DNA from: Streptomyces tagetis
Lineage (GTDB): Bacteria; Actinomycetota; Actinomycetes; Streptomycetales; Streptomycetaceae
Reading direction: 5' to 3'
Length of the DNA: 64,000 nucleotides
Assembly (NCBI RefSeq): GCF_018069565.1
Contig: NZ_JAGPNL010000001.1
Span: forward strand, 1,674,001 to 1,738,000
This document shows, piece after piece, positions 57,024-64,000 of this stretch. The notes below the pieces were generated by a model. That model was not told where the DNA came from. It saw only the letters and a list, made by a program, of their open reading frames with translations, and did no database searches. The translations under genes were made by a program, and so were the position numbers. The first letter of the stretch is position 1. Each line of letters opens with the position of its first letter.

Positions 57024-59153
57024 TCACACGCCCAGCGTGCCCGGGGGATGCGCGTGGTCGAGCAGGCCGGTGAGGACCCGGTCCGGGGTGAGCGGCAGTT
57101 CCCGGAAGCGGACGCCGGTGGCGTGGTGGACGGCGTTGCCGACGGCCGCCGCGGAGCCCACGATGCCGATCTCGCCGATCCCCTTGCTGCCCATCGGGTT
57201 GAGGTGCGGATCGTCCTCCTCGACCCAGTACGCCTCCACCGACGCCACGTCCGCGTGCGCCGGCACGTGGTACGAGGCCAGGTCCGATTCGACGAAGTCG
57301 CCGAAGGCCGGGTCCATCGTGCTGCCCTCGGTCAGCGCCATCCCGAGCCCCATCGTCATCCCGCCGACCAACTGCGAGCGCGCCGTACGGGGGTTGAGGA
57401 TGCGGCCGGCGGCGAACACCCCCAGCAGGCGTGTCACCCGCACCTCCCCGGTCACCGTGTCGACCGCCACCTCGGCGAAGTGCGCGCCGAACGCGTGCCG
57501 GGACCACGGGCTCTTCGCGCCCGCCGCGTCCGAGGTGTCGGCGCCCGCCGCGAGCCCCTCCTCCGGCAGGCCGCCGGTGTGCCCGGCGAGCTTCCGGGTG
57601 AGCCGGACGCACGCCTCGTGCACCGCCCAGCCCCAGGACGCGGTGCCCGCCGACCCCCCGGCCATCGGGGCGAATCCGATGCGGCTGTCGCCGATCTCGA
57701 TCCGCACCCGCTCCGGCGGCACGCCGAGGGCGTCGGCCGCGACCTGCGCGCAGACCGTCCGGGCCCCCGTACCGATGTCGGTGGCGTTGACCCGTACCAG
57801 GAAGCTCCCGTCGGGCAGCGCCCGCGCCGACGCCACGCACGGCGACACCAGCACCGGGTACGTCGCCGCGGCCACACCGGTGCCCACCAGCAGCGGCCCG
57901 GCGGCACCCGAGCGCGGGCGCGGATCGCGGCCGGCCCACCCGAACCGGCGGGCCCCCTCGCGCAGGCACTCCACCAGGTGCCGGCTGCTGAACGGCCTCC
58001 CGCTGTCCGGCTCGGTCTCCGGCTCGTTGCGCACGCGCAGCTCCACCGGGTCCACGCCCGTCGCACAGGCCAGTTCGTCGAGGGCCGACTCCAGCGCGAA
58101 CATGCCGGGCGCCTCACCCGGCGCGCGCATCCAGGACGGCGTGGGCACGTCCAGCCGCACCAGCCGGTGCCGGGTCAGGCTGTCCGGCGCCGCGTACATC
58201 ACGCGGGCGGGCACCGCCGCCTGCTCCACGAACTCCCTCACCCGCGAGCTGTACGTCGTCACCTCGTGCGTCAGCGCGGAGATCCGGCCCTCCGCGTCGG
58301 CCCCCAGGCGCAGTTGGTGCAGGGTCGTCGCCCGGTGCCCGACCACGGCGGGCAGGGCGCGGCGCGGCAGCGCGAGCGTCACCGGCCGTCCGGTGTGCCG
58401 GGCCGCCATCGCCGCCAGCACCACGTCGCACCGGGGCGTGCCCTTGGAGCCGAAGCCGCCGCCCACGTGCTCGGCCAGGACCGTGACCCGGTCCTCGGGC
58501 AGCCCGAACAGCCGGACCAGTTCGGCGCGGACGGCACTGGTGCCCTGGCTGGAGGTGTGCACGGTCAGAAGGCCGTCGTCCCAGCGGGCGGTGGTGGTGT
58601 GCGGCTCCATCGGATGGTTGTGCAACGGCGGCACCCGGTACGCGCACTCCAGCCGGACCGGCGCCGCGGCGAACGCGCCGTCCGGGTCGCCGTGCTCGGT
58701 GACGGCCGGATACCCGCCGTTCGCCGTCTCGGGGACGTACGCCTCCGGGTCGGCGGCGGACAGCGTCACGTGGTGCTCCTCCGCCTCGTAGAGCACCCGC
58801 ACCGCGGCGGCGCCGTCCCGCGCCGCCTCCAGGGTCTCGGCGACCACCAGCGCCACGAACCAGCCCCGGTGCGGCACCCGCGGGTCCTGGAGAACGGAGA
58901 GCGCGGGGTCGTCCGGCTCGCCGAGCCGTGGCGCGTTCTCGTGGGTGAGCACCGCGAGCACGCCCGGCAGCTCCAGGGCGGGCCGGGCGTCGACGCCGGT
59001 CACGCGTCCGCGGGCGACCGTCGCCGGCACCGGCCACGCCAGGGCGCGGCCCGGATGGTCGTACTCGGCGGCGTAGCGGGCGGCGCCGGTGACCTTCTCC
59101 CGCCCCTCCCGGCGCTCGGCGGGTGCGCCCAGCACCGTGTCGGTACCGGTCAT
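57024..59153 (-). CDS. Xanthine dehydrogenase-family molybdopterin-binding subunit (PaoC-like)
   Basis: A 709-residue large subunit. Molybdenum cofactor contacts include HVGGGFGSKGTPRCDVVLAA, the APGEAPGMFALE loop and VNATDIGTGARTVCAQVAAD; the catalytic glutamate is in MGSKGIGEIGIVGSAAAVGN near the C-terminus. This family hydroxylates aldehydes, purines or related compounds using water. With the FAD and 2Fe-2S subunits upstream (24-base spacing), it forms a three-gene molybdo-flavoenzyme like the bacterial aldehyde oxidoreductase PaoABC. The needed cofactor-maturation gene (PaoD/XdhC) is not here. Confidence 0.93.
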   Translation of the reverse strand: MTGTDTVLGAPAERREGREKVTGAARYAAEYDHPGRALAWPVPATVARGRVTGVDARPALELPGVLAVLTHENAPRLGEPDDPALSVLQDPRVPHRGWFVALVVAETLEAARDGAAAVRVLYEAEEHHVTLSAADPEAYVPETANGGYPAVTEHGDPDGAFAAAPVRLECAYRVPPLHNHPMEPHTTTARWDDGLLTVHTSSQGTSAVRAELVRLFGLPEDRVTVLAEHVGGGFGSKGTPRCDVVLAAMAARHTGRPVTLALPRRALPAVVGHRATTLHQLRLGADAEGRISALTHEVTTYSSRVREFVEQAAVPARVMYAAPDSLTRHRLVRLDVPTPSWMRAPGEAPGMFALESALDELACATGVDPVELRVRNEPETEPDSGRPFSSRHLVECLREGARRFGWAGRDPRPRSGAAGPLLVGTGVAAATYPVLVSPCVASARALPDGSFLVRVNATDIGTGARTVCAQVAADALGVPPERVRIEIGDSRIGFAPMAGGSAGTASWGWAVHEACVRLTRKLAGHTGGLPEEGLAAGADTSDAAGAKSPWSRHAFGAHFAEVAVDTVTGEVRVTRLLGVFAAGRILNPRTARSQLVGGMTMGLGMALTEGSTMDPAFGDFVESDLASYHVPAHADVASVEAYWVEEDDPHLNPMGSKGIGEIGIVGSAAAVGNAVHHATGVRFRELPLTPDRVLTGLLDHAHPPGTLGV

Positions 59154-59177
59154 GGGGTCCTCCTCGGGGACGCCGGT

Positions 59178-60170
59178 TCAGTACGTGGCGGGCCGGGCCA
59201 GCCGGCCCAGGACGTCCAGGGCGAGCCGCCGGGCCAGCGGCACCTTGTAGGCGTTGTCCCGCAGCGGTTCCGCGTCCGCCAGCTCCAGTTCGAGGGCGTG
59301 CTCGAACGCGGCCCGGGTGGGAGCGGCGCCCAGCAGCGCGGCCTCCGCCCGCCGGGCCCGCCAGGGCCGGTGCGCGAGCGCCCCGAAGGCGAGGCCCACC
59401 CGCTCCACCACCCCGTCGGACAGGTGCAGCACGGCGGCGACGGAGGCCAGCGCGAAGGCGTACGACGCCCGGTCGCGCGCCTTGCGGTACGCCGAGGGCA
59501 GCCCCGCCGTCGCGGCCGGCAGCAGCACGCCCGTGATCAGCTCGCCGGGGCGGATCTCCGTGTCCCACTCCGGATGGTTGCCGGGCAGCCGGTGGAACTC
59601 CGTGGCGGGCAGGGTACGGGCGCCCCGGTCGCCGTACAGCTCCACGCGGGCGTCGAGGGCGGCCAGCGCGACCGCCAGGTCGGAGGGGTTGGTGGCGATA
59701 CAGCTCCCCGAGTAGCCGAGGACGGCGTGGTCGCGGTGGACGCCCTCCAGCGCGCCGCAGCCGCTGCCGGGCACCCGCTTGTTGCACGGCTTGGACGGGT
59801 CCTGGAAGTACGGGCACCGGGTGCGCTGGAGCAGGTTCCCGCCGGTGGTGGCCGCGTTGCGCAACTGCCCCGAGGCGCCCGCCAGCAGCGCCTGGGAGAG
59901 CACCGGGTAGCGGTCGCGGACGGCGGGGTGGGCGGCGAGGTCGCTGTTGCGGACCATCGCCCCGACGCGCAGCGCCCCGTCGGGCAGCTCCTCCACCGAC
60001 TCCAGCGGGAGCCGGCCGACGTCGACGAGCGCGGCGGGCGTCTCCACGCCGAGCTTCATCAGGTCCACGAGGTTGGTGCCGCCGCCGAGGTAGCGGGCGC
60101 CGGGGTGGGCGGCGTACGCGTCGGTGGCCTCCTCGACGCTGCCCGCGCGTACGTAGGCGAAGGGCTTCAC
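59178..60170 (-). CDS. FAD-binding subunit of the molybdo-enzyme, with extra 4Fe-4S motif (PaoB-like)
   Basis: A 330-residue protein of the CO dehydrogenase M/FAD family. ARYLGGGTNLVDLMKLG and NAATTGGNLLQRTRCPYF bind FAD. The insertion RCPYFQDPSKPCNKRVPGSGC has four cysteines counting the nearby pattern C-x7-C-x8-C, as in PaoB/YagS and 4-hydroxybenzoyl-CoA reductase beta subunits that hold an additional 4Fe-4S cluster. It relays electrons from molybdenum through 2Fe-2S to FAD. GTG at 60170 overlaps the stop of the 2Fe-2S gene by four bases (GTGA). Confidence 0.92.
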   Translation of the reverse strand: MKPFAYVRAGSVEEATDAYAAHPGARYLGGGTNLVDLMKLGVETPAALVDVGRLPLESVEELPDGALRVGAMVRNSDLAAHPAVRDRYPVLSQALLAGASGQLRNAATTGGNLLQRTRCPYFQDPSKPCNKRVPGSGCGALEGVHRDHAVLGYSGSCIATNPSDLAVALAALDARVELYGDRGARTLPATEFHRLPGNHPEWDTEIRPGELITGVLLPAATAGLPSAYRKARDRASYAFALASVAAVLHLSDGVVERVGLAFGALAHRPWRARRAEAALLGAAPTRAAFEHALELELADAEPLRDNAYKVPLARRLALDVLGRLARPATY

Positions 60171-60736
60171 GGGATCACGTCCTCGATGGCGTCGGCGATG
60201 CGCGGATAGGCGCCGCACCGGCACAGGTTGCCGCTCATCCGCTCCCGGATCTCGGCGCGGTCCAGCGGTACGGGCTCGCCGGAGGGCGCCGCCGGGTCCG
60301 TGACGTGCGAGGGGTGCCCGGACGCGGCCTCGGCGAGCGCGCCGACGGCGGAACAGATCTGGCCGGGGGTGCAGTAGCCGCACTGGAAGGCGTCCCGCTC
60401 CAGGAACGACCGCTGGAGCGGGTGCAGTTCCTCGCCGTCCGTACCGAGCCCCTCGACGGTGGTGATCTCGCTGCCGTCCAGGGCCACGGCGAGCTGGAGG
60501 CAACTGTTGACCCGGCGGCCGTCGACCAGGACCGTGCAGGCGCCGCACTGGCCGTGGTCGCAGCCCTTCTTGGCGCCGACCAGCCCCAGATCCTCACGCA
60601 GGAGGTCCAGCAGGACCCGTCGGTGGTCGACGGTGAGCGTGTGGGGCTTGCCGTCGACCCGGAGGGTCGTCTCCGAGTGCGGGGCGGCCTCGGCGGGGCG
60701 GGATGCGGGGGCGGCGCTGGGGTGCTGGCTGTCCAT
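60167..60736 (-). CDS. 2Fe-2S subunit of the molybdo-enzyme (PaoA-like)
   Basis: A 189-residue protein. The plant-type 2Fe-2S site is KKGCDHGQCGACTVLVDGRRVNSC and the second, helical 2Fe-2S site is QCGYCTPGQIC with NLCRCGAYPRI. The N-terminal 25 residues are Ala/Pro-rich and contain no twin-arginine signal, unlike E. coli PaoA, so the complex is probably cytoplasmic here. It is the first gene of the operon. ATG at 60736; GGAAGG lies 11 bases ahead. The 284-base gap upstream has no gene. Confidence 0.93.
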   Translation of the reverse strand: MDSQHPSAAPASRPAEAAPHSETTLRVDGKPHTLTVDHRRVLLDLLREDLGLVGAKKGCDHGQCGACTVLVDGRRVNSCLQLAVALDGSEITTVEGLGTDGEELHPLQRSFLERDAFQCGYCTPGQICSAVGALAEAASGHPSHVTDPAAPSGEPVPLDRAEIRERMSGNLCRCGAYPRIADAIEDVIP

Positions 60737-61020
60737 GGCGTCGGTGACCTTCCGGGACGGGCCGTGCGGCTGTCCCGTCCGCGTATCCACCGAGCCCCGG
60801 CTGACACGTGAGGGTGCCCTCAGCGGGCGCGGCCGGGGGGCGCTGAGGGGAGGCTGTGGAGTGGCCGTGGGGTTGCCTTGGGGTGGCTCCCGGCTGGGCC
60901 GGAGCCCAGGGGCCGGTGCCGCGGGCGCCCTCGGGGCTTGCCGGGCAGGGCGCCCAGGCCCTCGCCGACCCGTCCCGGCGGCCCGCGCCGTGCCGGGGCG
61001 GACCGTACGGCAGGGGAGCG

Positions 61021-62250
61021 TCAGCCGGCCGTAGCGTCCGGCTCGCCCCGGCCGTCCCGGTCCCCGCCCTCGGCCCGGGATGGGAACCCGCCTGGTCCGC
61101 CTGGTCCGTACGGCTCGTCGGGGGCGGCCGGGAGCCGCCCGGGGGCGGAGCGGCCCGCCTTGCCGGGGAGGCGGAACCGCTCCAGGGCGCGGCCGAGCTG
61201 CTTGAACGGGGACCCGGCCGGCAGCGCCGGGGTCCGGGCCGCGCCGGGGGCGGCCCCGGCGGACTCCCGGTAGGCGGCCAGGGCCTCGCCCGCGCGCTCG
61301 GCCGCCTCCCGGTACAGGTCCCGGGACTGCGTCATCGCCTCCAGCGCCTCCGCGTACATGGCCACCAGCTTGCGCTCGCGGACCAGTTCCTCCTCCAGCG
61401 TCAGCAGCCGCCAGTCCTCCCGGAGCCCGGTGAGGGCCACCCGCACGTCCTCGGTCAGCGGCCGGGGCAGCGCGGCGAACGCCGTCACCGCCGCGATCAG
61501 CTCGGTGGGCTCGCTGCCGTCCAGGAAGACGCTGCGCACCCGGAAGTCCGGGGCCGCGTACCCCTCGGGCACGGGGGAGCCGGGCAGGACGGCCGCACCG
61601 CCGCGCGGCACCTCGACGCCGCGGTCCTCCAGCGCCCAGTTGACCACCCGCAACTGCTGCGGGGCGGCGCGGTGCTCGACCACGCGGTGGCGCAGGCTCG
61701 CCGGCAGCCGGCCGGCCAGCGGCACCCGGCCCCGGTGGTCGGGGGTCATCGCCTCGTGCACGACGACGTGGATGTTCCACGGGCTGCGCGCGGCGTCCTT
61801 GAGCAGCCGCCGGGCGGTCTTGTCGTCCTCGGGGAGGCTGTTGATCCCGCGCAGCCGCAGCCCCGTCGCGATGTCCCGGTCCCAGGTGACGTCCGGGTCG
61901 TCCGGCCAGAACATCGTCGCGGGCGAGGGCCACTCGGGGTCCCAGGGCTCCTCGGCCTCCGCCAGCAGCGTCCACTCCTGACCGCCCGCGGACGCCGGTT
62001 CCAGCACGAGCCGGGCCCGTACGGTGACGGCGCCGGGGGCCCGCCAGCGCGCCTCGAAGACGCGGGGGCCGGGGCCGCCGTCCTCCCGGGGCTCCTCGGG
62101 CAGCTCCTTGAAGTCGTCGAGCGCGTGGCTTTCCCCGAGGCGCTCCAGGGTGTGCCGGACGGTGTCCTCCGCGGCCGATCCGACATGGCGGCCACGAGCC
62201 GTCCACAGCGTCGGCGGAGTCGTGGGGCGGGCAGTACGAGAGGTGGGCAT
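61021..62250 (-). CDS. Conserved Streptomyces hypothetical protein with C-terminal coiled coil
   Basis: A 409-residue soluble protein. Residues about 30-130 are beta-rich (VFEARWRAPGAVTVRARLVLE, WTLLAEAEEPWDPEWPSPAT), the middle (RSPWNIHVVVHEAMTPDHRG, HRVVEHRAAPQQLRVVNWAL) looks like an alpha/beta domain, and about 285-345 (LREDWRLLTLEEELVRERKL, AEALEAMTQSRDLYREAAER) is a coiled coil; the end is disordered. I recognise no catalytic motif. Start at ATG 62250 gives a Thr/Pro-rich opening; the Shine-Dalgarno is weak. Function unknown. Confidence 0.75.
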   Translation of the reverse strand: MPTSRTARPTTPPTLWTARGRHVGSAAEDTVRHTLERLGESHALDDFKELPEEPREDGGPGPRVFEARWRAPGAVTVRARLVLEPASAGGQEWTLLAEAEEPWDPEWPSPATMFWPDDPDVTWDRDIATGLRLRGINSLPEDDKTARRLLKDAARSPWNIHVVVHEAMTPDHRGRVPLAGRLPASLRHRVVEHRAAPQQLRVVNWALEDRGVEVPRGGAAVLPGSPVPEGYAAPDFRVRSVFLDGSEPTELIAAVTAFAALPRPLTEDVRVALTGLREDWRLLTLEEELVRERKLVAMYAEALEAMTQSRDLYREAAERAGEALAAYRESAGAAPGAARTPALPAGSPFKQLGRALERFRLPGKAGRSAPGRLPAAPDEPYGPGGPGGFPSRAEGGDRDGRGEPDATAG

Positions 62251-62493
62251 GAGTCCAAGGGGAGGCAGGGGCAGGGTGAATGTCCAGTATCGTCGCCCGT
62301 GATCAGCGTCCCCCACGCGGGGGGCCGCCATCCGGGCGTGTCGCGGTCCAGGGCCCCCGGCCGTCATCGCGCCCGCCCACCCCGGTGACCTGCGCGGGCC
62401 GGACCCGCCCGGCCCCCGGGCCACCGGACCGCCACCACGCGCGGCGTCCGCGCGCCTCCCCCGGACGGGCGAACGCCCCGCCCGGCCCGGCGC

Positions 62494-62844
62494 TCAGCGG
62501 CCCCCGCCCCGCCGGGGGGAGGGGCGGTCCGGACGGCCGCCGACGATGTCCGTGACACCGGACTCGTCGGCCGTGTCCTCGCCCGCCCGGGGCGTACTGC
62601 CGCCGCCGGGCTGTCCACCGCCGGTGGAGCCGTAGCCGCCGGGGACACCCGGCACCCGGTCCGCGTCGGCCCGCGCCCGGCTCACCCGGCGTGTGGCCCG
62701 CACGTTGGCGCGGCGTTCCGGATACCGGTACGTGAAGGGGCGGGACTCCGCGCGCTCCCGCTCGCGGCGTTCCATGGGCGAGCCGTCGCGCCGGTCGTCC
62801 CGGTCGTTCCGGTTCTCTTGCGGTTCGGGGGTGTTGCCAGTCAT
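62494..62844 (-). CDS. Low-complexity hypothetical protein
   Basis: A possible 116-residue protein, hydrophilic and rich in Arg, Asp and Gly (NDRDDRRDGSPMERRERERA, then YRYPERRANVRATRRVSRAR and a Gly-rich tail). It is probably disordered and may bind nucleic acid because of its charge, but that is only composition. No strong Shine-Dalgarno is seen. Codon position bias suggests coding; confidence is limited. Confidence 0.42.
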   Translation of the reverse strand: MTGNTPEPQENRNDRDDRRDGSPMERRERERAESRPFTYRYPERRANVRATRRVSRARADADRVPGVPGGYGSTGGGQPGGGSTPRAGEDTADESGVTDIVGGRPDRPSPRRGGGR

Positions 62845-63292
62845 GACCGCCGAGTACCCCTGCCCGTACGGCCCATGTGGCACCCGGCGCCATCGGGACT
62901 CCGCCACCGGCCCCCCACGAAGTACCGGCGCCCGCGCCGTCGCTCGCTTCGGGGGTGCGCCCTCCGCGCACGGGGGGCGTTCCGCGCCCCCGGGGTGTGC
63001 GGCGGCCACCCGAGGACGTTCCCGTCCACCCGTGGCGGGCCCGTCCGGCCGCCCGCCACCATGGTCCGCGCGGACAGGCCCCGTCCGTCATCCGCCCAGG
63101 GACGGGGCCTGTCCGCACCCCGCCTCCGCGATCCGTGGTGAACCGGCCGATACACGGCCGAAACCCGTCAGTATGCCGCATCGCACGCACGTTCCTCTGG
63201 AAAATGCCAAAGGACTCACCTCGCACGGGCACTTTCCGTAGTCTCGCTGTCACGTTCGCGGTACAGCCGTGACAGGGGAGGGGGAATCCGGC
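62845..63292. other. Intergenic region
   Basis: I see no gene in these 448 bases. The right end holds a probable promoter for the next gene (TAGTCT at about 63239 as -10) and its Shine-Dalgarno GGGGAGGGGGAA at 63275-63286. Confidence 0.45.
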
Positions 63293-63691
63293 GTGCCCGG
63301 AATCGACGAGAGTCTGCTGGAAGCCATGCGACTGCCCGGCGCGCGGGGCGCATCCCTGGTGGACTGGATCAGCGGTCTCGCCCTCGGTGCCGTGGGCGAG
63401 GCACCGGGCGGCGATCCGGAGGCCACGGCCGCCGAGACCGCCGAACTCGCACGCCACGTCGCCGAAAGCGGTTCGCTGGCCGTCGGCGGCGACGGTGCCG
63501 TGCCCGAGAAGGAACCTCCGGTGGAGGACCTGATCGTCACCACACCGGACGCCTACCACCTGCTCAGATACGTGAGCACGCCCTTCGACAGCACCGTCTT
63601 CCTCCATCTGTGGCTGGACCGCAACGACGGGAACCTGGCCCTGGCCCGCATCCGGCTGGCCGAGCTGGCGGACCGTCTGGTGCTCGGATGA
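63293..63691 (+). CDS. Hypothetical protein coupled to a DUF4388-like gene
   Basis: A 132-residue soluble protein from GTG 63293 (strong Shine-Dalgarno seven bases ahead). DESLLEAMRLPGARGASLVD and the C-terminal DLIVTTPDAYHLLRYVSTPF, STVFLHLWLDRNDGNLALAR are conserved-looking. The end resembles roadblock/LC7-type or DUF5682-like helper proteins, but I cannot assign it firmly. Its stop overlaps the next ATG (ATGA), so the two proteins are translationally coupled and probably act together. Confidence 0.7.
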   Translation: MPGIDESLLEAMRLPGARGASLVDWISGLALGAVGEAPGGDPEATAAETAELARHVAESGSLAVGGDGAVPEKEPPVEDLIVTTPDAYHLLRYVSTPFDSTVFLHLWLDRNDGNLALARIRLAELADRLVLG

Positions 63692-64000
63692 CCGGGGTGA
63701 CCACGGCCTGGACCGCGCACGAGACCACCTCGGACGCCCTCGGCGCGCTGGCCAGGGAGGGCGCGACCGGTGCCCTCTCCGGCGAGCGGGGCATCGTCTA
63801 CCTCGCCTCCGGCCGGGTCGTGCACGTCGAGTCGGCCTTCACCCCGGGCCTCGGCGCGCTGCTCACCCAGAGCGGCGCCCTCGCGCCGGACGGCTGGTGG
63901 GAGGCGGTCGACGGCGGCGGGACCCGGCACCGGGTCGGCGACCGCCTGGTGGACAGCGGCCGGCTCGCCGCCGGTGCCCTGGAGGTCTGCCACCTGGGGG
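63688..64000 (+). CDS. DUF4388/PATAN-like regulatory protein (partial, cut by window edge)
   Basis: The first 104 codons are visible. SDALGALAREGATGALSGERGIVYLASGRVVHVES and FTPGLGALLTQSGALAPDG follow the PATAN (DUF4388) pattern, a small beta-rich signalling domain in bacterial regulators, often with a C-terminal helix-turn-helix that would lie outside the window. Overlaps the preceding gene by four bases. Confidence 0.7.
   Translation, partial: MTGVTTAWTAHETTSDALGALAREGATGALSGERGIVYLASGRVVHVESAFTPGLGALLTQSGALAPDGWWEAVDGGGTRHRVGDRLVDSGRLAAGALEVCHLG

Noticed and set aside
1..64000. Prophage, insertion sequence, integrative element or tRNA-linked island
   Set aside because: I found no integrase, transposase, terminal repeats, att-like duplications or tRNA gene; the accessory character appears to come from ordinary chromosomal gene turnover.

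Overview
The window is about 73% G+C and densely coded on both strands, with strong third-position G+C bias, GTG/TTG starts, mycothiol and F420 enzymes, SpoIIE-type phosphatases, DUF397/XRE regulators, streptogrisin-like proteases, a subtilisin inhibitor and secreted polysaccharidases. This is a Streptomyces (or close relative) chromosome, probably an arm-ward accessory region rather than the core. I see no tRNA, rRNA, CRISPR array, insertion sequence, attachment site or phage block. All family assignments are read from sequence motifs; no search was run.

Layout. 1-5.7 kb: redox genes (glutathionyl-hydroquinone reductase, F420-type reductase, cytochrome P450 with its own ferredoxin, aldo/keto reductase) and a lipoprotein. 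5.8-13.5 kb: a PAS/GAF/SpoIIE/ATPase switch protein, a GH9 cellulase behind a perfect CebR/CelR-type operator, a Doc-like toxin-antitoxin pair with a degenerate Fic motif, and a sigma-like/zinc-finger/membrane/ricin fusion. 14.0-22.8 kb: an SSI-type protease inhibitor, then a long minus-strand series reading precursor peptide, HlyD adaptor, peptidase-containing ABC transporter, second NHLP ABC transporter, haem-oxygenase-like diiron enzyme, methyltransferase and CDGSH protein. This is the most interesting locus: the precursor has a double-glycine leader but a 48-residue core with no cysteine and an internal duplication. 23-34 kb: two related chymotrypsin-like proteases (one secreted, one with a C-terminal membrane anchor), a SpoIIE sensor, and a mycothiol-dependent formaldehyde dehydrogenase/metallo-hydrolase pair followed by a short-chain dehydrogenase whose ribosome binding site lies in a 66-nt imperfect hairpin.

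34-46 kb: small redox proteins, an orphan ATP-grasp enzyme, an RpiR regulator, a beta-phosphoglucomutase/GH65 disaccharide operon and a GT-C membrane glycosyltransferase. 46-54 kb: a membrane SpoIIE phosphatase, a TAT-exported GH64 beta-1,3-glucanase under a second LacI-type operator (one step away from the cellulase operator), and the Streptomyces DUF574 methyltransferase / XRE / DUF397 / RsbW-like ATPase set. 54.5-55.7 kb: a minimal graspetide (ATP-grasp omega-ester RiPP) cluster of only precursor and ligase. 57-60.7 kb: a three-subunit molybdo-flavoenzyme of the PaoABC/YagTSR type. The right end holds hypotheticals and the start of a DUF4388-like gene cut by the window edge.

Almost every convergent gene junction holds a long perfect G+C hairpin without a U-tract, the usual actinobacterial terminator form. 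The regulatory theme is substrate-responsive secretion (cellulose, beta-glucan), partner-switch signalling (three SpoIIE proteins, several RsbW-like ATPases) and two separate ribosomal-peptide export or modification loci.
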